A model generated the notes under the pieces. It saw only the letters and a list, made by a program, of their open reading frames with translations, searched no databases and was not told the DNA's origin. 64,000 nt of DNA from Actinomycetes bacterium (GTDB lineage Bacteria; Actinomycetota; Acidimicrobiia; Acidimicrobiales; RAAP-2), in NCBI GenBank assembly GCA_021793515.1, contig JAJYSP010000008.1, forward strand, positions 22,776 to 86,775, given 5' to 3'. Shown in pieces: positions 17,225-26,909 of the stretch (position 1 is its first letter; each line of letters begins with the position of its first letter). Made by a program: the position numbers and the translations under genes.

Positions 17225-18844
17225 CTACAGCCCGAACTCGCCCGGCGCGTCAAACGCGGCAACCGGTTCGGCGTCATCGTCGCTAACACCGGTTGACGGG
17301 AGATGCGCGTGCGTGCGCAACGGAATCTCTTTCATCAACCAGGTCAGTGCAAAGGCCAACACCGCAACGGGCGCCGCCACCAAGAACACTCGCTGAAGCG
17401 CCGAACTGAACGCGTCGATCACAATTGCGTGGGCCGCTGGCGGCAACTGGTCGATCTGTGCAGGGTTCGCCGAAATCGATCCACCACCCAACATGGCCAA
17501 CTGCTGGGCCGTCGCGTGTGCGTGGAGTTGTTCGAGTAGACGGCTATTGAAGACCGAGCCGAAGAGCGCGACACCGAAGGCACCCCCGATAGATCGGAAG
17601 AACGTCGCGGTGGCGGTGGCGGTTCCAAGTTGTTCGTGTGGTACCGAATTCTGCACCGCGACCACGAGGACCTGCATCACCAGCCCCATACCAAATCCGA
17701 TGACGAACATATAGAGCGCCGCGGTCGAGAACGCACTCGTGGGCCCCAAGTGGGAGAGCGCAACCATACCGATCGCCACAATCGCCGTTCCAACGATTGG
17801 AAAGACCTTGTAGCGGCCCGTCCTCGACACCAATCTTCCGCTGATGATGAAGGTAATCAGCATGCCCGTGACCATCGGCAAGAGCTCGAGACCCGACCGT
17901 GTTGGCGACGAACCGTGGACCACCTGCAAGTAGAGCGGCAGGTAGACGATTGATCCGAACATCGTGAAACCGATGACGAACCCCACCGCCGACGCAGCGC
18001 TGAAGGTCCGATTCCTGAACAGTCCCATCGGCACGATCGGCTCAGCCGCCTTGGTCTCTACGTACACGAACGCGAGCAACAGCACGACACTCGCCACGCT
18101 GAGCCACACGATGGTCGCTGAGTGCCACGCGTATTGGCTCCCACCCCACGTCGTGACCAGGATCAACCCGATCACGCCCGCAGAGAGGAGACTGGTGCCC
18201 CACCAGTCGATACGGTGTGACAGTCGACGGGCCGGTACGTGCAGCACGGCGGCGATCACGACGAGCGCGACAGCACCGATGGGCACGTTGATATAGAAGA
18301 TCCAGCGCCACGACGCGTGTTGGGTCAACCAGCCACCCGCCAGTGGCCCGAGCACGCTCGAGAGACCGAAGACGGCACCGAAGTAGCCCATGTACCGTCC
18401 GCGCTGGCGGGGCGGAATGACGTCGCCGATGATCGCCTGAGACCCCACCATCAGGCCTCCAGCGCCAAGCCCCTGAATGGCGCGAAACACGATCAACTCC
18501 AGCATGTTCTGCGAGAGACCCGATAACGCCGATCCGAGAAGGAAGATGACGACCGAGAGTTGGAAGAACCCTTTACGACCCCACAGGTCGCCGAACTTGC
18601 CCCACAGCGGTAGCGAGATCGTTGACGTAATGAGGTACGCCGTCACCACCCAGGACAGATGATTGAGACCGTGTAGATCCGCGGCGATGGTCGGAAGGGC
18701 CGTCGCCACAATCGTCTGATCGAGTGCCGCGAGAAACATCCCGAGCATCAATGCCAACAGAATCACCAGGATCCGTCGGTGTTCTTCTGGCGTGATCTCG
18801 TGGTCGACCGGGATAGCCGTGTTGCGAGGTGCGTCGCTAGTCAA
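17225..18844 (-). CDS. DHA2-family (EmrB/QacA) MFS drug efflux transporter
   Basis: The 539 residues have 14 predicted membrane segments, as in the DHA2 branch. Visible motifs are LDQTIVATALPTIA in helix 1, LWGKFGDLWGRKG (loop motif A) and GPLAGGWLTQHASWRWIF (motif C, antiporter region). It overlaps the stop of the MarR-type regulator gene by 8 bp, so the two form an operon. By analogy with EmrB/LfrA it is probably a proton-driven exporter of lipophilic compounds whose level is controlled by the co-transcribed repressor. Confidence 0.9.
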   Translation of the reverse strand: MTSDAPRNTAIPVDHEITPEEHRRILVILLALMLGMFLAALDQTIVATALPTIAADLHGLNHLSWVVTAYLITSTISLPLWGKFGDLWGRKGFFQLSVVIFLLGSALSGLSQNMLELIVFRAIQGLGAGGLMVGSQAIIGDVIPPRQRGRYMGYFGAVFGLSSVLGPLAGGWLTQHASWRWIFYINVPIGAVALVVIAAVLHVPARRLSHRIDWWGTSLLSAGVIGLILVTTWGGSQYAWHSATIVWLSVASVVLLLAFVYVETKAAEPIVPMGLFRNRTFSAASAVGFVIGFTMFGSIVYLPLYLQVVHGSSPTRSGLELLPMVTGMLITFIISGRLVSRTGRYKVFPIVGTAIVAIGMVALSHLGPTSAFSTAALYMFVIGFGMGLVMQVLVVAVQNSVPHEQLGTATATATFFRSIGGAFGVALFGSVFNSRLLEQLHAHATAQQLAMLGGGSISANPAQIDQLPPAAHAIVIDAFSSALQRVFLVAAPVAVLAFALTWLMKEIPLRTHAHLPSTGVSDDDAEPVAAFDAPGEFGL

Positions 18845-19337
18845 GGTAACTCTCCACTTCTGTAGTTAGGGCTTGTGAAAATCTCGACAGGTGCGACGCA
18901 AAGGTCGCGACTTCCTTCTCGCCCCAATCGGCTACGAGTCGAGCGAGCATCGCCCGATGGACGTGAAGGATTCGATCGACTACACCGCGCCCTTGGTCGG
19001 TGAGCGATATCAGTACTGCACGCCGATCGGTAGGGTCTGCGAGTCGCGTAACGAAGCCATGTTGCTCCAACTGCTGGACCTTGCGCGTGACGGCCGGGGT
19101 GTCGACCCCAACGAGTGTCGCGATATCGGAGACGCGCATGGCGTCACCACCTCGATGGTGAAGTTTGAACAAGATGATGATGGCGGATCGGTCGATTCGA
19201 AGATCCGCCTCTCGCAACAGCCGTTCGTGCATCTTGGCTCGCGTCAGCGCTTGAGTAATAGACTGCAGTCCCACTTGGAGTTGGTCGATCGACCTCGAAG
19301 TGTCCGACGGGTTAGTGGTCGTAGAACTTACTTTCAT
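18837..19337 (-). CDS. MarR-family transcriptional regulator
   Basis: ATG 19337 gives 166 residues; an upstream TTG (19361) is possible but lacks support. The winged helix is visible: RVSDIATLVGVDTPAVTRKVQQLE is the recognition region, and the wing is FVTRLADPTDRRAVLISLT. A TACGAT box lies 9 nt before the ATG, which would give a very short leader. The gene overlaps the DHA2 efflux gene downstream, the usual arrangement of an autoregulated drug-responsive repressor; the ligand is unknown. Confidence 0.88.
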   Translation of the reverse strand: MKVSSTTTNPSDTSRSIDQLQVGLQSITQALTRAKMHERLLREADLRIDRSAIIILFKLHHRGGDAMRVSDIATLVGVDTPAVTRKVQQLEQHGFVTRLADPTDRRAVLISLTDQGRGVVDRILHVHRAMLARLVADWGEKEVATFASHLSRFSQALTTEVESYLD

Positions 19338-19793
19338 CAAGCAACCATCGTAATTGTTCAAGATGAGACCGTGACCCGCACCGGCCGATCAGATGTCTAG
19401 CCATCGTGACGTGGAACAACACCGAGCCACCAACCGAGATCAACCGCTCCGCTAGGCGAACGATCGCCGGGGAGGCCGGAGGTAAGCAAGTACCGCTGGG
19501 TCACTTGGTTCCGTTGGCCGAGGCGAACCGGTGGGTCCGATTAGGACACACGCTGGAATGAGATTCGAAAATCTCCGCTCGTTGATGGCGCTTCCCACCG
19601 AGCTGCTGATTGGTGAGGACTTCGTAGTCCCGAGCCTTGAGCTCTAGAAATAGATCGTGCCCCAAGCAGTCGGTGAGGTTGACGATGAGGACTGGAGGGG
19701 TGTCGTGCCGGGAGTACTATTCCAGTACGGTGCCACCGTTGCCTTGGGCTTGTAAGACATTGACCAACGGAGGTGGCCACATGGGCGGCAGAT
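19338..19793. other. Intergenic stretch, no confident gene
   Basis: These 456 bases lie between the MarR start and the galU stop. Several short frames are open, including a start-less minus-strand frame ending near 19515 that reads LTDCLGHDLFLELKARDYEV and a 29-codon + frame at 19558. None has a recognised family or a good start. A decayed gene is possible. Confidence 0.4.
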
Positions 19794-20735
19794 TCACTTC
19801 GCCCGCTGCGGGCCCACCCGTCGTGGTTCTTCTCGAAGGTGATTCGCCGAAGGACCTTGCGCATCGAGCGACTGGGCGAAATGCGCTCGGAGTGCGGGGC
19901 CGAGATTCTCGTCCTCAAGACCAAGGTCGATGATCGTCTTCAAATACTCGAGTTTGTCTCCGGTGTCGAAGTATCGAGCATTCTCAATCTCGTAGCCGAG
20001 TAGGAAGTTACCGTTATCGATAGAGAGTTGCATCGCATCCTGCAGCGAGAGCTCATCACCCGGGCGAAGCTCGGAGGCACGATCGCTGAGACACCCCAGT
20101 ATCGTCGGCGTGAAGAGGTAACTGCTCACGCTCGCGAGATTTGATGGCGCATTCGATCGGCCGGGCTTCTCCACGATCGATTCGATTTTCACGATACCGG
20201 GCTCGATCTCCTTGCCTCCTACGTACCCGTAGCGCGTGTAGTCATCGTCACCGTCCGCGCGAATACACGACAGCACACCGAGGCCGGTGCGTTCGTGGAG
20301 GGCGACCATCTGGCTGAATCTTCCAGGAGTAGCGCGAATGAAGTCGTCCCCGAAGGTGTAGATGAACGGTTCATCACCGATTAGGTGCGCAGCGTTAAGG
20401 AGGGGCGTACCATTTCCGTCGGGACCCTTTTGCCGCATATAGGCAAAATTCGCCAAGTTGGCGATGTGTTCAACCTCCTTTAACTGCTTCTTTTTCGGAC
20501 CCTTCAGAGCGACTACAAGTTCCTGGCTCGGCTCCGCGAAGTGGTCTTCGATCGAGCGCTTGTGATATCCCGTAACGATAACGATGTCTTCGATCCCGGC
20601 CTCGACGAGTTCCTCGACGATGTACTGGATGATCGGCTTGTCAAGGATCGGCAACATTTCCTTCGGCATCGCCTTTGTCTGGGGAAGGAATCGCGTCCCG
20701 AGACCAGCTGCTGCAATGACAGCTTTGCGTATCAA
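19794..20735 (-). CDS. galU: UTP--glucose-1-phosphate uridylyltransferase
   Basis: A TTG at 20735 preceded by GGGAG gives 313 residues starting IRKAVIAAAGLGTRFLPQTK, the nucleotide-binding signature of GalU. KEMLPILDKPIIQY, the VIVTGYHKRSIEDHF region and the C-terminal GDKLEYLKTIIDLGLEDENLGP are also typical. The enzyme makes UDP-glucose for polysaccharide and glycolipid synthesis. The last ~25 residues after LRAHFAQS are basic and outside the family consensus, reaching to a stop in the poorly defined intergenic stretch. Confidence 0.92.
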   Translation of the reverse strand: MIRKAVIAAAGLGTRFLPQTKAMPKEMLPILDKPIIQYIVEELVEAGIEDIVIVTGYHKRSIEDHFAEPSQELVVALKGPKKKQLKEVEHIANLANFAYMRQKGPDGNGTPLLNAAHLIGDEPFIYTFGDDFIRATPGRFSQMVALHERTGLGVLSCIRADGDDDYTRYGYVGGKEIEPGIVKIESIVEKPGRSNAPSNLASVSSYLFTPTILGCLSDRASELRPGDELSLQDAMQLSIDNGNFLLGYEIENARYFDTGDKLEYLKTIIDLGLEDENLGPALRAHFAQSLDAQGPSANHLREEPRRVGPQRAK

Positions 20736-21040
20736 TTGAATCTCCCGTTCGCGTGTTCTCGAACTGCTGGTGGTGCGCTGAATCTCCCAAGCACGACGTC
20801 CCATACGCCGCACTCGTACCTTACGGCGCAATCCACGCCCGCTTCGGCTGTTCCGAATCGTCGATCTCAGTACCAAGGTCGCGGCCACTCACCATGCCAA
20901 ATGGTGGTGGTACGAAGACAAAGTTAGAACTCCATTTTTTAATCGCCTTTATCAGGTGGAATGATCTAACCGAACGGTGGAGTTGTGCCAGTCGTGCCCA
21001 CATTGCAGCGCCCTCTCCTGGTTGGCGGCGTGGATGTCAG
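20736..21040. other. Intergenic stretch between galU and tRNA-Val
   Basis: These 305 bases are more AT-rich around 20920-20960 (an ATTTTTTAA run). They would hold the galU promoter on the minus strand. A 60-codon minus frame at 20821-21003 has no recognisable domain and I do not call it. Confidence 0.4.
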
Positions 21041-21114
21041 TGGGCGCTGAGGGACTCGAACCCCCGACCTGCTGAGTGTAAATCAGCTGCTCTAACCAAC
21101 TGAGCTAAGCGCCC
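21041..21114 (-). tRNA. tRNA-Val (anticodon UAC)
   Basis: The minus strand folds into a 74-nt cloverleaf. The acceptor stem is GGGCGCT, pairing with AGCGCCC and followed by A. The D arm is AGCTCAGTTGGTTAGAGC-like. The anticodon stem is GCTGA/TCAGC around loop TTTACAC (anticodon TAC). The T arm contains GGTTCGAGTCC. The 3' CCA is not encoded. Confidence 0.95.
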
Positions 21115-21216
21115 GAGGCCCCAAGCCTAAACCAGCGGGGCTTGCAGTAACGCCGATTGTCGCGACGACGTAGGTTGGGTTTGAACAAAAGTCAAGCGAT
21201 ACGGTTTGGGGGTGAC

Positions 21217-22128
21217 ATGGAGTTCATCGTGGCCAACTCCAACTTCTCTTCACGCGACTTCGTCAGTGATGTGATTGGCCGCGAAATTGGTCAGGTGCTC
21301 CGACACACTTCGGCCGCTCGTCTTGGAAGGGACCCCGAAGGAGTACACCAGCTCCGCGTTGCGTCGCGCCGACTTCGATCGGAACTTCGATTGCTAAGTC
21401 CAATGCTCCAAGACCAGTGGTTCACGATGACAGGAAAGGATCTCGCGTGGCTCGGGCGCACACTTGGCGGCTTTCGAGACTCCGACGTCTTGATCGCACT
21501 CCTCGAGGAGATTGCTCACACAGACGACGACCTCGACCGGGCCGTGATCGACAAGGCAGTCGATGACCGTCGCGCTCACCAACACCGCGTCGTCGATCGA
21601 CTTTCTGGAAAGCGGTACGTTTCGCTCGTGGTCACGCTCGCCGAGGCGGTCGTTCGACCACCGCTACGGCGCTCGTACGCCGATCCGGAATCGATCATCG
21701 TTTCACAACTCCGCGAGTCGTGGAGTGCGCTGCGCATCGCGGCCACCGGGGTGATTGATAGCCCAGCGGACTTCCATCAACTCCGAATCCTGTCGAAGCG
21801 GGCACGCTACGCCACCGAGATCGCAACGCCGATCCTTGGCGACGGTGCTCAGGCCATCGTGGAGCGGTTCATAGCGATACAAGACTCGCTCGGTCACCAA
21901 CGTGACCTCGCGTCGGTTCGTCGATTCGTGACGGAGTGGTACGACTCACCGCGCGCTGTTCGCGGCGTCGATCCCACCGACGGGCGTGAGATGTGGCTGG
22001 CATCTATCGACGCTGCAAGTCAGATCAACCCCGACGTGTGGCGCGAGCCGCTGGCTGAGGCGATGGTCTTGATCGATGACATGGGCATTGGCCGTTCAGA
22101 GCGGGCCGATGTTCACGAGCTCCCCTAG
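21217..22128 (+). CDS. CHAD domain-containing protein
   Basis: ATG 21217 gives 303 residues; a GTG upstream at 21157 is in frame but less likely. The CHAD (conserved histidine alpha-helical) signature is clear: EGVHQLRVASRRLRSELRLL and LGGFRDSDVLIALL in the first repeat, and DFHQLRILSKRARYATEI and HQRDLASVRRF in the second. The domain binds inorganic polyphosphate and is thought to recruit proteins to polyP granules. It often accompanies a CYTH domain; none is fused here. Its 3' end overlaps the convergent phosphatase gene by 33 bp. Confidence 0.9.
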   Translation: MEFIVANSNFSSRDFVSDVIGREIGQVLRHTSAARLGRDPEGVHQLRVASRRLRSELRLLSPMLQDQWFTMTGKDLAWLGRTLGGFRDSDVLIALLEEIAHTDDDLDRAVIDKAVDDRRAHQHRVVDRLSGKRYVSLVVTLAEAVVRPPLRRSYADPESIIVSQLRESWSALRIAATGVIDSPADFHQLRILSKRARYATEIATPILGDGAQAIVERFIAIQDSLGHQRDLASVRRFVTEWYDSPRAVRGVDPTDGREMWLASIDAASQINPDVWREPLAEAMVLIDDMGIGRSERADVHELP

Positions 22129-22824
22129 CAGCGACGTGGTGGCGGCGATCAGCGGACGCCGAACTACCGCATCATCAGTCACGAGTTGCTCACCGTGATA
22201 GTCGGTGTCGACAGCACCCGCCTCACGGGCGACCAAAAGCCCGGCTAGGTAGTCCCAGGGATTGAGGGTCGACTGCTGGGCAACGCCATACGCATCGAGT
22301 GAGCCGTCCGCGACCAGGCAGATTTCGAGACTGGCGGCACCGAGTGCTCGGAACTGTGCCCAACCTGCGTGGTGCGCAGGCAGCCCCGAGAACGCCACAA
22401 TCGCGTCGCGAAGACGCGTGCGTCCGCTCACTGCAATGGCCACCCCGTCGCGGGTCGCTCCCGCACCCCGCTCCGCTTGGTACGTGGTACCAGTGGCGTG
22501 GTTGACGACGTAGCCCACGATGAGTTCTCCGTCCGCCAGCACCGCGAGGCTCGTCGCGAAGAAGGGCACACCGTGATCACAATTCGTCGAACCGTCGATA
22601 GGGTCAACGACCACGGTCAACGGCCCTGATCCCGTGACACCGGACTCCTCGCTTACGACACGCCAGCCCGCCCCACCCAGTACTCGTCGTGCGACCTCGT
22701 CAGCGACCACGTCCAAGTGATACTGCGACTCTCGAAGACCGGAGTAGCCGCGGCCACGGTGGGCCTCGATTGATCGACCGATCTCATCGGCGCAGTCTCG
22801 CAACGTGGGGAACAGGTCACTCAT
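22096..22824 (-). CDS. Inositol monophosphatase-family phosphatase
   Basis: The 242 residues carry SEESG (metal-binding Glu), DPIDGSTNCDHGVPFF and the C-terminal NPWDYLAGLLVAREAGA. These are the three signature regions of the IMPase/FBPase/CysQ superfamily with Li-sensitive Mg-dependent activity. An ATG at 22824 with a TACGGT box 7 nt upstream is the likely start; a GTG nine bases earlier overlaps that box. Substrate (inositol phosphate, histidinol phosphate or PAP) cannot be decided. Confidence 0.87.
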   Translation of the reverse strand: MSDLFPTLRDCADEIGRSIEAHRGRGYSGLRESQYHLDVVADEVARRVLGGAGWRVVSEESGVTGSGPLTVVVDPIDGSTNCDHGVPFFATSLAVLADGELIVGYVVNHATGTTYQAERGAGATRDGVAIAVSGRTRLRDAIVAFSGLPAHHAGWAQFRALGAASLEICLVADGSLDAYGVAQQSTLNPWDYLAGLLVAREAGAVDTDYHGEQLVTDDAVVRRPLIAATTSLLGELVNIGPL

Positions 22825-22831
22825 CGAATCC

Positions 22832-22837
22832 ACCGTA
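22832..22837 (-). promoter_or_regulatory. Leaderless-type -10 box TACGGT
   Basis: On the minus strand TACGGT is 7 nt before the ATG at 22824. Confidence 0.4.
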
Positions 22838-22968
22838 TCCGGGCGGCACCTCAGTGCACGGCGAACCGACCCGATGGCCGTCGCCCCTTACAATTCGTGG
22901 CGGCTCCCAACTCGCCGGGGCACCAAGACGACTGGAGACGTTGATGTTCGGGATTGGGAGTTGACCCC

Positions 22969-25506
22969 GTGACGCGACGTCTCTGGACCGTGGTGATTCT
23001 GGTCCTCGTTTGGGCCACCACTGTGACCACCGCGGGCCCTTCCGGCGCCGGGGCGAGCCCGCGGTTACCGGTGGCCGTCGGGGTCATCCGCCCCGCTGCC
23101 CGGTGTCCCTGGGTTCTCCAATCGGTACATCACAGCGCGTCTGCGTCGGCTCTCGCCAGCGAAGTCGTCGCGCGTATGACGCTCGCACAGAAGGTCAACT
23201 TCGTCGCGCTCTCCACCTATCCCCCCCTCGAAAACGCCAACGTCGGGATTCCGAACCTCTGCATCCCGCCACTGACCCTGACTGATGGTCCAAACGGCGT
23301 CGCCAACGGTCTGCAGTTCGTGACGCAGTTGCCCGCGGCGATCGGAATCGGCGCCACATTCGATCCATCACTCGCCCGGGCCGTCGCCGGCGTTCTAGCG
23401 AGTGAAGCTCGCGCGAAGGGGATCGACGGGGTACAGGCCCCGAATCTCAACCTCGCGCGCGTTGCACTGAGCGGTCGGATCTTTGAGACCTACGGTGAGG
23501 ATCCATACCTCTCCGCCGTGCTTGGCGTAGCCGCGATCCGCGGAATCCAATCGCTCGGCGAGATCGCCGACGCCAAACACTTCACCGCGTACACCCAAGA
23601 GACCGCACGCGCCCGGCTCAATCAGCGCGTGTCAGCGCGAGCATTGGCCGAGATATACAACGCCCCCTTCGAAGCCGCGGTGCAACAGGGCCACGTGGCG
23701 TCCCTCATGTGCTCCTACGGGTCGTTGAACGGCGTCAACACCTGTTCGAGTCCCTACATCTACCGAACCTTACGGTCTTGGGGGTTCACTGGTTTCGTTC
23801 GTTCGGATCTTGGCGCGGTCGAAGACCCGGTCGCCGCCCTTCGCGCCGGGATCGCCATGCTCAAACCGGTCTCAACCGATGGCCTCATCAGCGCTGTCGC
23901 CCACCACCGGTTGCCCATCGGCGCTCTCGACCGCGCGGTTCACTCGATCCTCACCCCCATGTTCGCACTCGGCCTCGTCGCACATCCACTTCGCCTCTCG
24001 CTGAGCGCCGACGTCTCAACACCCGCTCACGTCTCAATTGCGCTTCGTGCCGCGCAAAGCAGCATTGTCCTCCTGCAAAATCGCCATCGGACACTTCCAA
24101 TTCCTACGTCCGTTCGATCGATCGCGGTCATCGGCCTTGGGGGTAGCCAAGTGCCGATGAGCGCCGGCGGAGGCAGTGCAGCCGTCGTGGCGATGTCGGT
24201 GATCACCCCGTTCAACGCCCTACGCCATGCGTTGGGCAGTGGTGTTCGCCTTACCTACGCGCCGGGTGACATTTACATACCCAACGTCAAGTCTCGCCGT
24301 GACATCGTCATCGAATCCGGTACGCCACTCAAGCTCATCACCCGATTCAGCCAGGTGGGAGAGCCGGGCAAAGCGGACATCGGAATCGATCGTGGCGGCA
24401 ACGTCACGCCGAGCGTCGCCACGGCCACGACGCCTGGCACCGGTGACAATTGGACGTCCTCACAGGTGAAGTTCCGGGCTAAACGGACGGGAATCTACGA
24501 CATCGCGTTCCGACAGTTCGGCGACACCTGGGTGTACGTGAACGGGCGACTGCTCATCGCGTCACGGGGCCTTCACTCGCCAGACTTGATCACCACTGCG
24601 ATCAAACTTCGATCGGGGCGGGACTATACGCTTCGGGTGACCTGGTTCGATATCCGCGACCACCCGGCGCCGACCTTTGACCTCGTCGACGCCACCCCGG
24701 CTATCACCAAGGCCGTCCGGATCGCCCGCCACGCGCAGTACGTGATTGTGGTGGCGAGCGCGCCGACCTCTGAAGGGGCCGACCGACCTAATCTGAATCT
24801 GCCCGGTGACCAGAATTCGCTCATTGAGGCCGTCGCCGCAGCGAACCGACACACCATCGTCATCCTGGAGACGGGTGGTGCCGTGGCAATGCCGTGGCTC
24901 GGGCACGTCGCCGCGGTCCTCGAAGCGTGGTATCCCGGTCAGGTCGACGGCGCTGCGATTGCACCCGTCCTGACCGGCGCCGTCAATCCCTCGGGTCGAC
25001 TGCCACTGACGTTTCCCACATCGATGAACGCAATGGCGAATTCATCGCCACGCTTCTTTCCGGGCGTTGACGGAACCGTCGAGTTCGCGTCCAGCCTCGA
25101 CCTGGGCTACCGCTGGTATCAAGCCAACCACGTGCGTCCGCTCTTCCCCTTCGGATTCGGCCTCTCCTACACGAGTTTTGCCCTTCGACGAGCCCGCCTT
25201 CGCCGCACTGCCACCGGGGTGAACGTCTCGGTGACCGTCGCCAATACCGGTCGTCGAACCGGTGCGGACGTCGTTCAGCTCTATGTCTCATACCCCACGA
25301 GTGCCGGCGAGCCACCGGAACAACTGCGCGCATTCGCCCGCGTGCTCCTGAAAGCCGGCGCACAAACGACTGTCGTCCTTTCGGCGGACCGGCGAAGTTT
25401 CGAGATCTTCCACCACGGAACCTTCACCGTGGTGCCTGGCACCTACCACGTCGACATCGGCCAGTCGTCGGCGAATCTACCAATTCGACTGAGGTTGCGG
25501 CTGTAG
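22969..25506 (+). CDS. Secreted glycoside hydrolase family 3 (beta-glucosidase-like) with PA14-like insert
   Basis: GTG 22969 with GGGAG eight bases upstream gives 845 residues with an N-terminal signal peptide. The GH3 N-domain (about 60-330) contains LTDGPNGVAN, the KHFTAY region and the nucleophile segment FVRSDLGAVED (Asp after Ser). The GH3 C-domain starts near 350 and is interrupted by a beta-rich PA14-like domain (about 440-590, with GIYDIAFRQFGDTWVYVNGRL), as in many beta-glucosidases. It resumes with TSEGADRPNLNLPGDQ and ends with an Fn3-like domain. Likely cleaves beta-linked sugars outside the cell; the specificity is unknown. Confidence 0.88.
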   Translation: MTRRLWTVVILVLVWATTVTTAGPSGAGASPRLPVAVGVIRPAARCPWVLQSVHHSASASALASEVVARMTLAQKVNFVALSTYPPLENANVGIPNLCIPPLTLTDGPNGVANGLQFVTQLPAAIGIGATFDPSLARAVAGVLASEARAKGIDGVQAPNLNLARVALSGRIFETYGEDPYLSAVLGVAAIRGIQSLGEIADAKHFTAYTQETARARLNQRVSARALAEIYNAPFEAAVQQGHVASLMCSYGSLNGVNTCSSPYIYRTLRSWGFTGFVRSDLGAVEDPVAALRAGIAMLKPVSTDGLISAVAHHRLPIGALDRAVHSILTPMFALGLVAHPLRLSLSADVSTPAHVSIALRAAQSSIVLLQNRHRTLPIPTSVRSIAVIGLGGSQVPMSAGGGSAAVVAMSVITPFNALRHALGSGVRLTYAPGDIYIPNVKSRRDIVIESGTPLKLITRFSQVGEPGKADIGIDRGGNVTPSVATATTPGTGDNWTSSQVKFRAKRTGIYDIAFRQFGDTWVYVNGRLLIASRGLHSPDLITTAIKLRSGRDYTLRVTWFDIRDHPAPTFDLVDATPAITKAVRIARHAQYVIVVASAPTSEGADRPNLNLPGDQNSLIEAVAAANRHTIVILETGGAVAMPWLGHVAAVLEAWYPGQVDGAAIAPVLTGAVNPSGRLPLTFPTSMNAMANSSPRFFPGVDGTVEFASSLDLGYRWYQANHVRPLFPFGFGLSYTSFALRRARLRRTATGVNVSVTVANTGRRTGADVVQLYVSYPTSAGEPPEQLRAFARVLLKAGAQTTVVLSADRRSFEIFHHGTFTVVPGTYHVDIGQSSANLPIRLRLRL

Positions 25507-25543
25507 ATCGACCCGGCGTCGCGGCACGTCACACGGCGACGAC

Positions 25544-25549
25544 TAATCT
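25544..25549 (+). promoter_or_regulatory. Leaderless-type -10 box TAATCT
   Basis: TAATCT is 7 nt before the ATG at 25557; no Shine-Dalgarno sequence. Confidence 0.4.
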
Positions 25550-25556
25550 TGAACCG

Positions 25557-26114
25557 ATGGCCGCCATCGACGTCGCCGGTTTTGTAGCCGATCTCAAGGA
25601 CCACGCGGTCACGCACGGTTTCCACGTGCACGATGAGCGGCACTTCGTCGAAACGTACTCCTTGCGCCAAGCCTGGGAGGTTGACCTTCACCCCGAGGAT
25701 GGATGCGGCGGTCCGGTGGACCTGCACGTCGAACTGGACGTGGACCCGCGAACCCTGCTCGCGTTCGAGGACGCAGTCATGGGCCTTCCCGATGACGTTG
25801 ACCCGCCCGACGACTTCCACTTCCCGTTGATCCTGACCTGGAGTCTGCCTCCGATGCCGCACGGCCCCGACCTTTTGCGACTGGCGATCGACCTCGCACC
25901 GATCGGTGGCGTGGACTTACCACTCGAAGTCACCGCGACGGACACGTTCGCCTCTCCCACCGAGACGAGTGAACGCCGAATTGCCATCGTCGCTCGTCGC
26001 GCAATCTCGCTCAGCCAGGTGGCCAAGGGCGAAGACCCCCTGTGCGATGTCTTCGAGCACGGACGTACCATCAGTGACTTCCTCCTTCAAGCCGCGGACT
26101 CGTGGCTGGCCTGA
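25557..26114 (+). CDS. Conserved hypothetical protein, 185 aa
   Basis: I do not recognise a family. The protein is acidic and soluble, without signal peptide or membrane segment. It alternates short charged strands (WEVDLHPEDGCGGPVDLHVE, LPDDVDPPDDFHFP) and ends in a helix. A leaderless-type promoter and a 13-bp overlap with the following lipoprotein gene suggest a real gene co-transcribed with it. Confidence 0.65.
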   Translation: MAAIDVAGFVADLKDHAVTHGFHVHDERHFVETYSLRQAWEVDLHPEDGCGGPVDLHVELDVDPRTLLAFEDAVMGLPDDVDPPDDFHFPLILTWSLPPMPHGPDLLRLAIDLAPIGGVDLPLEVTATDTFASPTETSERRIAIVARRAISLSQVAKGEDPLCDVFEHGRTISDFLLQAADSWLA

Positions 26115-26476
26115 TTCGGCGTCTGGTTCCGTTCGTTCTCGTAGCCACGTCGGCGCTGGCGCTGAGTTCGTGTGGCACCTCCGGCGCGATAACCCAAGCC
26201 CGCATCGCGTGCCGATACGTCGACCGGTCACTCGCCATCTATCGTGCGAGCACGAAACCCAATATCGCTCCGTCGACTCAGATTCGGCTCCAGGCCAACG
26301 CAGTGGCCGAGTTACTTCGCGCTACGCCCTACGCCGCGTCGGCAACCTCGAGTGACGGTGGTTGGAATCCCCTCATGACCACGATCAACGAGGCCGAACG
26401 CGTCCCCATCGTCGACCTAATCCCTTCGCTCACCCACCTGTGTCGCATCGCCCAGTCGCCGACGCCGTATCTCTAG
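26102..26476 (+). CDS. Small lipoprotein of unknown function
   Basis: The 124 residues start with a basic, hydrophobic signal peptide ending in a lipobox LALSSCG, so Cys24 is probably lipidated and the protein anchored outside the membrane. The mature part is helical and Ala-rich with two further Cys (CRYV and LCRI). No family is recognised. The gene overlaps the preceding hypothetical gene. Confidence 0.65.
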   Translation: MAGLIRRLVPFVLVATSALALSSCGTSGAITQARIACRYVDRSLAIYRASTKPNIAPSTQIRLQANAVAELLRATPYAASATSSDGGWNPLMTTINEAERVPIVDLIPSLTHLCRIAQSPTPYL

Positions 26477-26558
26477 CGCCGATCCGATTCAGCGCGGTCG
26501 CCAGCGCCTACCGAGCCGGTCGGAATCGACGTAGAGGGCCAAGCAGCCCGGGGAACCG

Positions 26559-26897
26559 TCAGTCGTTGAACCGCTCGTAGAGCCACTCGAGTGAGTTCTC
26601 CTCGAGCATCGCGTCTTCCCAACCTTCGAGTTGATCCTCCACCGCTCCAAGCGACCCGACTGTTCCAATGACCACGACCGTCAAGCCACTTACGGGTTCG
26701 TCCGCGACGAGGAAGTCGCCAAAGATGTCCTCGCTCACCGTCGCCTCTGGGCCAATCATGAGGTAGAGCTCGCCAGTGGCCTCGACCCAGGACAGTCGGT
26801 AGGTGTTGCCCACCGCGTCGGTCCACTCGTCGCCGAACTCAAACTCCGCACTCTCACGGCGCGTCTCGTTCTGTTGATAGAAGGCCTCGATGTCCAT
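26559..26897 (-). CDS. Conserved hypothetical acidic protein, 112 aa
   Basis: A compact acidic protein (FEFGDEWTDAVGNTYRLSWVE, LYLMIGPE) predicted to be mainly beta strand with a C-terminal helix. No signal peptide and no recognised domain. A perfect TAGGCT box six bases before the ATG supports the start and the reality of the gene. Confidence 0.6.
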   Translation of the reverse strand: MDIEAFYQQNETRRESAEFEFGDEWTDAVGNTYRLSWVEATGELYLMIGPEATVSEDIFGDFLVADEPVSGLTVVVIGTVGSLGAVEDQLEGWEDAMLEENSLEWLYERFND

Positions 26898-26903
26898 GGG
26901 GGC

Positions 26904-26909
26904 AGCCTA
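26904..26909 (-). promoter_or_regulatory. Leaderless-type -10 box TAGGCT
   Basis: On the minus strand TAGGCT is 6 nt before the ATG at 26897. Confidence 0.5.

Noticed and set aside
19541..19924. 127-codon minus-strand ORF overlapping the galU 3' end
   Set aside because: Arg/Ser/His-rich shadow composition and overlap with the galU coding sequence.
20821..21003. 60-codon minus-strand ORF between galU and tRNA-Val
   Set aside because: No start signal or recognised motif and it occupies the probable galU promoter region.
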